Positions 54,690 to 64,000 of a stretch of 64,000 nucleotides of DNA are shown here, piece after piece. Within the stretch, counting starts at the first letter, position 1. Each line of letters starts with the position of its first letter. This DNA is from Helianthus annuus (lineage: Eukaryota > Streptophyta > Magnoliopsida > Asterales > Asteraceae). The notes under the pieces were generated by a model. The model did no database searches and was not told where the DNA came from. It worked only from the letters and a program-made list of their open reading frames with translations. The position numbers and the translations under genes are program-made. The stretch is taken from assembly GCF_002127325.2 (NCBI RefSeq), contig NC_035436.2:117852771-117916770 (forward strand), written 5' to 3'.

Positions 54690-57197
54690 TGTCACACCCC
54701 CAAAATCCACCTGCGGAGTATCACCGCTTGAGAGCGTGACTGACCAGGATCAAGCCACCAATCATATTGAACATGTAATTAATATCAAGTAAAATAAGTG
54801 CAAACCAAACATCCAATACGACAGGTGTTCAAAACATAATCATAGTTTCAAAGTATAGCGGAAGCATAGTAAGTAATCCAACATAGTTAATAGTTTTAAA
54901 TGTCATAACAGTTCAACGTAGTAATCACGATCCTTGTCCACAACGACCGCGCCTCCAGTGCAAGCTCCATAAGTACCTAAGGTCCTGCAAGGCATGCAGC
55001 AACGAGTCAACAACTAGTTGAGCGAGTTCACAGTTAACAGTTCAGTAATAGTATAGTGTGAGTAGTAGTATGTTCGTTCGTTATGTCATGCATCGTATTA
55101 GTTTCCATCGCGGCCTCCCAGGCAGGTATGCGAAGATATTAGGGGGATGTTCATCCCGAGTATTCTAGACTAGGTTTACCTGTATCGCGGCCTACCAGGC
55201 AGGTGTGCGAAGACTAAGAAATTACAGTTCGCGGCCTTCCAAAGGCAGGTGTGCGAAGTCAGTCATAATATCGCGGCCAACCCTTGGCAGGTGTGCGAAG
55301 ATCAGTTCAATAAGTGTTACTAGTCTAGTCGTATCCTTATCGTTAGGTTCTATCAACTGAGTACATACAATAAAGTAATCCAATCCCATTCCCACCCTGG
55401 GAACCCCATGCCTTGGCTGTGTGAACTCACCTTGGTTTGCTCGGTATGTTATTGCTTCTAGGGTTTATAAATCTCTAAGTCCGTTACACACGACCTAGGA
55501 TATATTGCACATGATTCATTCAATTAGGGTTTACAATCCTCGATATTCAAGCAACGGTGCTTTGTGTGTTTATTGTGTACACGGTGATATCACATAGAAT
55601 ATTAACGCATACAAGACCAGACAGTTGCATTCAACTTCATACAATCATGCAGTCCTTTCAAGTTTAAACATAATTCAGTACATGCATCACAACAAGCATT
55701 CCGGATCATAAAATCGACCTAATACAGACAGTTCATCAACAACGTCGGATCATTTATCAAGTAATCAGTTCAGACCGTGCATTTAACATAGAATTCAGGC
55801 TAGATTATCATGCATAAGAGTCGGGCTAGGTTATTATCATATTAAACAAACTTGGATATTACTTAATCTACAAAAGTCGGACCAGAGTTCCACTCTTAAA
55901 ACTCGGACCCTATGTACATAAGCTTATAAACTTCAGACAAGGGGTGGGGGTTTGGGGTCATGAAACTCGGACAAGATCCCTTCCATTAAAACTCGGGCAA
56001 CATTTGATTCGGACATTATATGTTTGTATCAAAAAGGTCGGACCAAGTAGCTTATCAAGAAACTCGGACCTATCCATTATATATACTCGGACAAGAAGAA
56101 GGTGGGGATTAAAATCGGACATGGGCTCTAAAGCCCAAAACTCGGACCACCACACATAATAAATTCGGACCAAGTGCATTCCTCGGACCCTGTTTGTTTG
56201 TTTTAAAATCGGATAACATAATCAAGCAAAGGTCGGACCAGATACAACCTCGGACCCTTTACTTCCTTTAAAAACTCGGACCATACTTGGTGAATGAAAC
56301 TCGGGCAACTAAATTCCCAAAACTCGGGACACATTAAGTCCAAGTAAAAGTCGGGCAACCATTGTCTTAAAATGTTCGGACCTTGAGTCCTTATATCAAC
56401 CTCGGACTTCATGTGTTCTTTATAAAACTCAGACAACTACATAAGGGTCACGAAACTCAGACATACATATTCATTCACAAAACTCTGAAACACAATTCCA
56501 TCAATCGTTTTTTGCATCATGACAGTTACGTTTTTCTTGGTTTCTAACCCTAATATCATACACAGTGACGGCAAAATCATAATCAATCCACTTATGATCA
56601 ACAATAATCAACCTATAATCATTACAGGAACCATCTATCAATCATACAACTAATCATCATCATCAACAAATTCAGAATCAAATCAAAATCACAGCCTATC
56701 ACATGTAGAACTAGGGTTTGCAAGAATTACAAGAATCAAGAATTGATATCAATCAACTAATCAACAAACAATCATTAACAATTACCTTGTGTTGATCCTA
56801 GAGGAAGAGAGGAATCAAACTTGTGATGTCTTGCCAATGATTTGGTGATGATTGCTAGAGAATTGTGAACTACGTGCTTGGATTTTTGTGAAAAAGATTA
56901 GTGAAATGGGATTAGGGTTAAGTATGATTTAGGTTTCACTAATAACTCTTTACACCCTCCATTATTCTATTTTACAAGAGTGCACTATCTCAATTAATTT
57001 TACAGTTTCACCACCAAGTTTGTACATTGGACAAGTTTATCACAATTAACACATAGTCATGCACAATCACACAATACACTTCATTGCATCAAAACGTATA
57101 CAATTCTATAGCAATCAATTGTGCAAATAAACAGCTAAACAATACATGAACGTGCAATAAATGCGAAATAGAAATCTTGGAAATTCGAGTTGTCACA
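54690..57197 (-). repeat. E4 5' LTR (2508 bp)
   Basis: Same length as the 3' LTR, with about 19 differences by eye, including three clustered near 40230/56350. A donor-like GGATCAACACAAG|GTAATTG lies at 56784-56786 (minus). The CTCGGAC array lies at 55870-56482 and the hairpin units at 55105-55302. No canonical TATA box was recognised. Confidence 0.95.
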
Positions 57198-58959
57198 GCA
57201 ATCTTCCACTGCTCCATTCTGCGGTACCTGTAAAAGAAAGCATTTTGGAAAATGCAAAGGGTATTGCAATTTCTGCAAAATTCCGGGGCATCAAGAAGAA
57301 GATTGCAGAAGAAAGAAATCGACAATCTGCCTCAACTGTGGAGAAGCTGGACATTTTAGACCAGACTGCCCTAAACTGGTCAAACCAGCGGACAACAAGG
57401 CTAAACCAGCTGAAGGAACTAATAAAAAGAACGCAAGAGCCTTTCAGCTGACTACTCAAGAAGCAGAACTCATTCCGGATGTGATAGCTGGTATGTTCCT
57501 AGTTCACAACGTTTATGCAAAAATATTATTTGACTCTGGTGCAAACCAAAGTTTTATAAATACTTCATTCTGCCAAGCTCTTAAAATACCCATAACCAAC
57601 TTTAGGCAGATTTTTATGGTAGAAACTGCCGATGGTAATTCTGTTCACATAGATAAGGTTTTGCGAGAAGAAAAGATAGAACTTTCAGGTCATAAATTTT
57701 CTGCAAACTTGTTACCCATGAAGTTAGCTGGATTCGATGTTGTGTTAGGAATGGATTGGTTAGTAACCAACCATGCTGGAATCCTCTGTGATAAGAACTC
57801 CATAGAAATTCGTGCGCCATCAGGAGAAATAATCGTGGTTGCAGGAGATAAGCCACGTAAGTCAATGAAGTTCATTTCTGTGATGAAAGTTGCTAGTTAT
57901 GAACGAAAGCAAGGAATAGTATATATGATTTCAGTAATCATTAGTACCAAGGGTAAGGAACTTAAAGAAATTCCCGTAGTATCAGAATACCCGGATATAT
58001 TCCCAGAAGAACTACCTGGATTACCACCCGATAGGGAGGTAGAATTTAGAATTCATCTAATTCCTGGAACTACACCGATAGCCAAGGCTCCTTATCGGTT
58101 AGCACCCACCGAAATGTTAGAATTGAAAAAGCAGTTAGATGAATTATTAAGCAAAGGATTTATACAACCTAGTTCATCCCCGCGGGGAGCACCAGTGTTG
58201 TTTGTGAAAAAGAAAGATGGTTTGATGCGAATGTGTATCGATTATAGGGAATTGAATAAAGGTACAATTAAGAATCGATACCCATTCCCTAGGATTGATG
58301 ATCTTTTTGATCAGCTTCCGGGAGCTAGATATTTCTCTAAGATAGACTTACGCTCCGGATACCATCAGTTGAAGGTACAAGAAGAAGACATACCTAAAAC
58401 CGCTTTCAGGACTAGGTATGGTCACTACGAGTTTACAGTTATGCCATTTGGATTAACAAATGCTCCTGCAACATTTATGGATATGATGAATAGGATCTGT
58501 AAGCCGTATTTGGATAAATTTGTAATTGTCTTCATCAACGATATACTTATTTATACCAAAAGCCAGGACGAGCATTGTGAACATTTACATGCACTCTTAA
58601 CTTTGTTAAGAAAAGAGAAGCTTTACGCCAAATTCTCGAAGTGTGAATTTTGGCTCCAGGAGGTGCAATTTTTAGGACATATGGTGAATCACGAAGGTAT
58701 TCATGTAGATCCATCCAAAATAGAAGCGTTCACCAAATGGAAGGTCCCGCAATCAGCTATGGAAGTTAGAAGTTTTCTAGGGTTAGCTGGATACTATAGG
58801 CGATTCATTAAAGATTTTTCTAAGATAGCTGTGCCATTGACTAAGCTAACCTGTAAAGCAGTAAAGTTTGAATGGGGATCTAGGCAAGAAGAGGCTTTTA
58901 GGATTTTAAAGCAAAGGTTAACAAAGGCCCTGATTCTAGCCTTACCAGAAGGGACATAA
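57198..58959 (+). pseudogene. gag-pol: E3 gag C-terminus, protease and RT
   Basis: Starts with the TSD copy gcaat and continues gag: zinc-binding knuckles [26 protein letters not shown] and [14 protein letters not shown], then protease ([20 protein letters not shown]) and RT ([44 protein letters not shown]). The catalytic FIDD reads FIND: AAC at 58537-58539 replaces the first Asp codon. The frame ends at a TAA (58957-58959) where relatives have GTEDF. The nearest start-like codon, a TTG at 57190, belongs to the E4 LTR, so there is no own start. Confidence 0.9.
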
Positions 58960-59661
58960 GATTTTGAAGTTTACTGTGATGTTTCTAAGTTAGGATTAGG
59001 ATGTGTGCTAATGCAACGCAAAAAAGTAATTGCGTATGCCTCAAGGCAATTGAAGAAGCACGAGGAAAACTATACAACCCATGAGTTAGAATTAGGATCG
59101 ATAATTTTTGCCCTTAAGATTTGGAGGCACTATCTGTATGGAAGTAAGTTTACAGTTTATACAGATCATAAAAGCTTAAAGTACATATTTGGGCAAAGAG
59201 AATTGAACATGAGGCAAAGGAGATGGATGGAAATTCTAAGTGACTACGACTGTAATATTCAATATCACGAAGGAAAAGCAAATGTAGTCGCAGATGCTCT
59301 AAGTCGTAAGTATCATGAAAAGCAAAAGCGAACTCGTGCTCTTAGATTAAATCTATAGTTAGATTTAATGGAACAACTGAAAAACATTCAGAAAACAGCA
59401 ATCAAGGATGATGCTGAAGGAATGAAAGGAAGGATAAAGGAATTAGAGCAGGGAACTGATGGAATTTGGAGACTCCACAAGAAAAGGATTTGGGTACCTA
59501 AGCAAGGAAAATTAAGGAACAAAATTGTAGAAGAAGCCCATAAATCTAAGTATACTATGCACCCTGGAAATAATAAGATGTACCAAGATTTAAGAAATAA
59601 TTTTTGGTGGTTAGGAATGAAAAAGGACATAGCTAAATATGTATCTAAGTGTCTGACCTGA
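58960..59661 (+). pseudogene. pol: E3 RNase H and integrase zinc region
   Basis: Same gene after the stop: [46 protein letters not shown] and ADALSRK (RNase H), then a TAG at 59356-59358. The integrase zinc domain follows (HKSKYTMHPGNNK...CLT), ending at a TGA (59659-59661) in place of the second zinc Cys (CLTC). Reading resumes immediately in the same frame. Confidence 0.85.
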
Positions 59662-60745
59662 TCGCAAGTTAAAGCAGAACACCAGAAACCTTCAGGGTTA
59701 CTCCAACAGTTAGAAATGCATGTATGGAAATGGGAACTAATAACAATGGACTTTGTTACTAAGCTACCCAAGACCAGAAAAGGTAACGACGCAATTTGGG
59801 TAATTGTGGATCGATTAACCAAATCAGCTCATTTTTTACCCATGAAGGAGACCTTTAGCATGGAGAGATTAGCTAAGTTATACGTAGACGAAGTAGTATC
59901 CTTACATGGAGTTCCACTCTCTATTGTATCAGATAGAGATAGTCGATTTACTTCGCATTTTTGGACAAGTTTCCAAGAAGTCATGGGGACTTGGCTAAAC
60001 TTAAGCACTGCATACCATCCTCAAACAGACGGGCAAAGTGAATGGACAATCCAAACCCTAGAAGACATGCTCAGGGCATGTGTGATAGATTTTGGTGGAA
60101 ACTGGGATGATCACCTACCCTTAATTGAATTCTCCTATAACAATAGTTACCATTCAAGCATCAAAGCTGCCCCGTTCGAAGCAGTGTATGGGCGAAAGTG
60201 TAGAACTCCAGTTTGCTGTGCAGGAAACCACCGACAAAATAACTCAAATCAAGGAAAGACTGAAAACAGCTCGAGATCGTCAGAAAAGTTATGCAGACAA
60301 TCGACGCAAGCCACTGGAATTTCAAGTTGGAGACAAGGTACTCTTAAAAGTTTCTCCTTGGAAAGGGGTAGTCCGCTTTGGTAAGAAAGGAAAGCTAAGT
60401 CCAAGGTACATAGGACCATTCCCAGTAACTCAAAGAATAGGACCAGTTGCATATCGCTTACAACTACCAGAAGAACTAGCAGGAGTACATGAAGTATTTC
60501 ATGTATCTAACCTCAACAAGTGTCTATCTGACGAATCACTGGTAGTACCTCTTCAGGATATAGAGGTAAATGAAAAGCTAAAATTTGTTGAGAAACCACT
60601 CCAAATAGAAGACAGAAACGTCAAGTTTCTCAAACACAAAAGACTAGTATTGGTCAAGGTTAAGTGGGATTCAAAAAGAGGACCTGAATACACCTAGGAG
60701 CTGGAATCGGAAATGAAGCAAAAGTATCCTCACTTATTTCAGTAA
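59662..60745 (+). pseudogene. pol: E3 integrase core, GPY/F module and chromodomain
   Basis: The integrase core is open with [19 protein letters not shown] and [10 protein letters not shown]; the family usually has SER here, with E retained. A deletion of a few dozen bases near 60210-60225 (after GRKCRTPVC) shifts the frame. The new frame, open to 60697, carries KLSPRYIGPF and a chromodomain-like RNVKFLKHKR...KWDSKRGPEYT, then a TAG where Trp of TWERE is expected. The gene end is KQKYPHLFQ* at 60743-60745. Confidence 0.85.
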
Positions 60746-60750
60746 ATCTC

Positions 60751-60781
60751 GAGGACGAGATTTTAAATATGGTGGGGAGGA
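60751..60781 (+). promoter_or_regulatory. E3 polypurine tract
   Basis: GGTGGGGAGGA (60771-60781) lies against the LTR start, preceded by CTCGAGGACGAGATTTTAAA, the diverged form of the palindrome seen before the tracts of the other elements. Confidence 0.8.
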
Positions 60782-62112
60782 TGTAAGGACCTACAAAAAT
60801 GTCCCAAATAGACCCGTAAGTGAAAACCCGGACCCCTGCAACCCTAATGTGCATGAAAAACCAAGAAACCAAGAAAATTGGGTTTCACGCGGGCCGCGTA
60901 AAACATAATAGAAGTCTACGCGGGCCGCGTCAACCTAAAGTTGACCGGATAAGCATTTTGGGCCACGTGTCGCACACGTGGCGGACCTACCGATGACACG
61001 CTAGCCCTAGTTGTAGACTAGGTGGTTCTCGCGGGCCGCGTAAGACCTTGTTAAGGTTTACACGGGCCGCGTAAGACCTTGTTAAGGTTTACGCGGGCCG
61101 CGTAAAACTCATTTTTCTGCTATAAATTGCTGGTGCATGGGACTTGCTTATGTGCTTGAAAATTTCAATCAAACACGAAGTTTACTGCTCAAAATCATAA
61201 TTCTAAGTAGGGAAACGCTGCCGCAGATACAGGGTATTAAGTCGAACACTGCTACGATACAATGTCCGATCGATTGAAACCAATCCGATGGATGTTTAAG
61301 TGCTGCCCATAATTGGGCTATACTTTGTCATTCGTCGTGAGGGTTTTAATCTCGTGAGCTTATTGTAACTGTTGTATTAAGTTACTGACCTAGTTTCGTG
61401 TGCATTGTTGTTTAAAATAGGTTATCAGGCTTATCGGTAGGCTAAACTCTGCCCAACTAAACTTGCAATGTGAGTCATTCTCTTTTTATTAACAATGTTT
61501 TACAATACTCCAATTATTTTCAAAGTTATAATTACAGGGATTAAGTCGTGGTTATCTTGAATCACTGGCAAGTGGGGTATTGTGCACATTACTAATTTCT
61601 CACGGTTAGGTTCATAAACCTAACATTGATAATCATCACTACTTGGGTGAAAGGACCCAATAGTGGTATGACCATCGTCACCAGATTGTGACACGGCGCC
61701 AGATAAAAATAAGATAAAGGCCATTGTAATCGCTCTTATGCTGTAATTTATAGCTATGTGTCGTTTTATCAAATTTGAGTGACTCGCCAGTATTTCCCCG
61801 CTGATAAAATATTTTTAAACATGTTTCAGGTGACCTACTGTGAATCAAGGAAAAGTGCTAAGGAGCACTAACAAGCTTGAAGTAGTGGCTCAGTAAAATA
61901 AATAAACATGTTTTGTAAAACAGAGGTTTCCCAGTGAAACTACCCTTATTGTAAATTACGGGGTTTGTCCCAAATTGTGAAATAAAATAATTGGGCATTT
62001 TCAAGTTTTAAAAGATTCTGCTAAACTTTCGCTGTCAACTCAAATAATAAATACCACGGGTTTCTGTCTCGCGGCTTCTGGACCGGGTCACACCGGGCCG
62101 GGGGTCTTGACA
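60782..62112 (+). repeat. E3 3' LTR (1331 bp)
   Basis: TGTAAGGACC...GGTCTTGACA; TATA box at 61121-61128. Five CGCGGGCCGCGT-type palindromes lie upstream (60887-61105), one more than in the 5' LTR because a 31-bp unit (CGCGTAAGACCTTGTTAAGG plus part of the palindrome) is tandemly duplicated near 61030-61095. Confidence 0.9.
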
Positions 62113-62390
62113 GGGGGGGGGGGGGGTTAGGTTTTTGGGTGGTGGTGGGGTGGGGTGGGGGTGGGTGTTTAGGTTTTGGGTGGTGATGTAGTGGGTTTAA
62201 TTTTAGGTTATTGGACACTTGTCACTCTATAAATCCTTCTTACACTTCTCACAATTAGAAGCCTTTGTAGAATAACTTGACCCATATGTGATAACCTTAT
62301 TGTTTCTAATGAAAACCAGTACTCACTCAACCTAGTAGGTTTTAGTATGTACATTAGGTTAAGCTTAAGCACGCTAGAGTTTTAGGATGG
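62113..62390. repeat. Right copy of the G-rich duplicated block
   Basis: Poly-G, GGTGGTGGGGTGGGG blocks, then GTGATGTAGTGGGTTTAATTTT through AAGCTTAAGCACGCTAGAGTTT. This matches 34940-35167 on the far side of E3, with about 26 extra bases (62244-62270) absent from the left copy. No gene is seen here or in 62391-62590. Confidence 0.75.
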
Positions 62391-62589
62391 CATGAGCTGA
62401 AGAACAACCTGTTGAGGACCAACATCCCATTTTAATAAGCTTATTGTCAAAATAATTGTTATGTTTCATTATGACTATGCTTTCTTGTGTTTGAAATGCT
62501 TATGACATGTATGGAATGTTTCCGTTACGTGATGATGGGATTTATTCAGTTAATGAACTATGTTGCAATGTGTAAACTCAACAAATGAG

Positions 62590-62850
62590 ACCCGTGGTGT
62601 TGGGACGTTTCACATCATCTGAAAATCCTCTTCTTTATCTAGCGTCATACATGAATGTGAACCATCTCACCTCTGGTTCCACTTCGTTAACTATTCTTTG
62701 AAATAACCATTTGCTTAGTCGGAACCGTCATCAGAAAAGATCTTCATCATAAACGACGTCCTCGATGAAGTAGTCACGAATCAAACGATTGTGGGTTCCT
62801 TCACGGTCTCTCTTCAAAGCGGGTCTTTGCTTTCCGTCATAAGCTTCAGG
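62590..62850 (-). pseudogene. Harbinger-type transposase, N-terminal fragment
   Basis: The minus strand reads EAYDGKQRPALKRDREGTHN, then RLIRDYFIEDVVYDEDLF, two TGA codons in place of the usual RR, FRLSKWLFQRIVNEVE and later DAR-stop-RRGFS. The RDREGxHxRLxxDYFxxxxxYxxxxFRRRFRxxxxxFxRIVxxxE pattern is characteristic of the N-terminus of plant Harbinger-derived nucleases. At least three stops; no downstream catalytic domain in the adjacent DNA. Confidence 0.7.
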
Positions 62851-64000
62851 CATCATCTTGTAATATGTCCACTAACATGGTACTAATCGCCTCAATAATA
62901 ACGTGTTTAAGATTTTACAATAATGAAGAGGGTGAATTTAAGCTATCCATTTCAAAAAATGAATTATGTTCAAAGATGGTGAATTTAGAGTAGCTGAAAT
63001 GGTTAAAATGTGTTAATATATTTTGAGATAATTTTTTTTTTTTTTTCTAAAAAACAAGCATTAAACGACATTATAGGTGCTGCACATCACCTGCACAGCC
63101 GTGAAGGTCTCCACACCTACACCTACACGTCGAGACTACGCTAGCCAGACGTGGTGTTCCACGGTGCGGCTTTCAGCTACGTCGTCGAATAACGACTCTT
63201 CTTCACTTGACCATACCGCATAGTGTTACGAAGTACTTATGGTTACGACCTCTATAGTTTAATCGCTAGGTTTTTAGTTTAATAGTTATTTAAGGTTCAC
63301 GTAGAGTTCACCAAATTTGATATCACATATAAGATATGATTAAGTCTAGTTATTGATTTAATGTATAGGTTCCTAATCAATATTTCAATTACAATAAGTA
63401 TAGAGACACAATACTCATGGATTTATATGTGCGGGTTCAATAAGTCAATGCTGCTGACCGAGATATGACCCGTAATAGTTATACACTGGGCAACGAACAT
63501 TAAATCCACTTAACTCGATTTACTGGTGATCACGAACAATCAACGGAACGAAATATATAATTATCTAGAATACTTATATCTATCCACAAGAAACGGAATT
63601 TATTATTTGTACAGGTTATAAATAATATAACGTTTAATTACTTATTTAATTAAACTTTGTTTTTCGAGCTTTGTATCACATTTGGGCTTGTACCTGACGT
63701 GTTGGGCTTTAGGGCTCAAGAGATGATTAACATATAATTAATTGGGTTATGAGGTTTAAGCCTACTTAATATATATATTAATCATACCCTAAATTCCTAG
63801 TTGAATATACCTAGCCGTCAACTACAGTTCAAAAGAAAAATTCTATTGTTTTTGCTTTGGCAATTTCAGTACAATTTTCTTAGCATTCAAAACAAAGTAG
63901 AAGGTGCTCCCTTTTCTTTGGTGACTTTTGATCAATCGACCAAGGCACGTTGTCGTCGCTTGGTTCGTGTTTGTATCTAGCATTCGTTCGTTATAGCTCG
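62851..64000. other. Unassigned A/T-rich DNA
   Basis: No ORF, LTR or RNA gene was recognised. A poly-T run is at 63032-63048, with TACACCTACAC-type repeats and a GC-richer stretch near 63070-63190. The last 300 bp have a TATATATATTAATCAT stretch followed by TTC-rich sequence that could be a promoter or an LTR start, but this is not supported. Confidence 0.4.

Larger units (their letters stand above)
38573..57197 (-). mobile_element. E4: Ty3/gypsy chromovirus, minus strand, split by E5
   Basis: A perfect TSD, gcaat (38568-38572 and 57198-57202), and two LTRs of exactly 2508 bp define it. In its own sense it carries the 5' LTR, primer-binding site, leader, a short gag exon 1, a 90-bp intron-like gap, gag-PR-RT up to the E5 insertion, then RT to chromodomain, a double polypurine-tract module and the 3' LTR. 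Without E5 it is about 10.1 kb. About 19 LTR differences were counted by eye. Removing E5 and one TSD copy joins gag-pol in frame. Confidence 0.95.
35265..62112 (+). mobile_element. E3: Ty3/gypsy chromovirus, plus strand, split by E4 (and E5)
   Basis: LTRs at 35265-36563 and 60782-62112 flank a primer-binding site, a decayed pre-gag ORF, gag, and protease-RT-RNase H-integrase-chromodomain with several stops. Gag is interrupted at 38572 by E4 and resumes at 57203. Without the nested insertion E3 is about 8.2 kb. The flanks are low-complexity G runs, so no clear TSD was found. More than 30 LTR differences by eye make it clearly older than E4 and E5. Confidence 0.9.

Overview
This is repeat-dense nuclear DNA from a flowering plant. 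The gag, pol and chromodomain proteins, and the SINE, MULE, hAT and Harbinger pieces, all look plant-like. The coding style (large Tekay/Del-type chromovirus families, a UBN2-type copia gag with two zinc knuckles) suggests the daisy family (Asteraceae), but the genus cannot be fixed. I found no intact host gene. Nearly everything belongs to transposable elements nested inside one another, and most boundaries could be fixed from target-site duplications (TSDs) and equal LTR lengths.

Layout. 1-6890: a gag-only Ty1/copia element (Copia-1), cut by the left window edge. 6891-8361 and 22264-22632: decayed interior of an older minus-strand Ty3/gypsy element (E1), whose 5' LTR is 22649-26400. E2, a complete minus-strand gypsy element (8362-22258, TSD cttct), lies inside E1 and carries an extra acidic, proline-rich ORF upstream of gag. 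A copia solo LTR (24522-25206, TSD ctatt) lies inside the E1 LTR. E1 itself sits in the integrase gene of a plus-strand gypsy element (E0), whose chromodomain end and 3' LTR follow (26401-31772). Next come DNA-transposon remnants: a MULE MITE, a 1.6-kb MULE holding a Tourist-like MITE, a SINE-like unit with two opposed tRNA promoters, a Harbinger transposase C-terminus and a hAT MITE.

35265-62112 is a three-level nest. Plus-strand gypsy element E3 was split in gag by minus-strand E4 (38573-57197, TSD gcaat). E4 was split in pol by minus-strand E5 (43948-52424, TSD ctaga). LTR divergence agrees with the nesting: no difference noticed for E5, about 19 in 2508 bp for E4, more than 30 in 1.3 kb for E3. 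E2 has about 8 in 3414 bp. These are by-eye counts. After E3 lies a duplicated G-rich block and the N-terminal piece of a Harbinger transposase pseudogene, then unassigned DNA.

How the genes work together: each gypsy element encodes Gag, protease, reverse transcriptase, RNase H and integrase with a chromodomain. E4 looks coding-intact apart from the E5 insertion. E5 is coding-dead yet has LTRs in which I saw no difference, so it was probably mobilised by an E4-like partner. Three patterns recur and are the best candidates for undescribed biology: (1) splice-donor-like sites inside the gypsy LTRs, paired with acceptors just before the first ORF, so that splicing would remove the primer-binding site; (2) a short intron at the start of gag in E4 and E5; (3) element-specific CpG-containing motif arrays just upstream of the LTR TATA box in both copia and gypsy elements.
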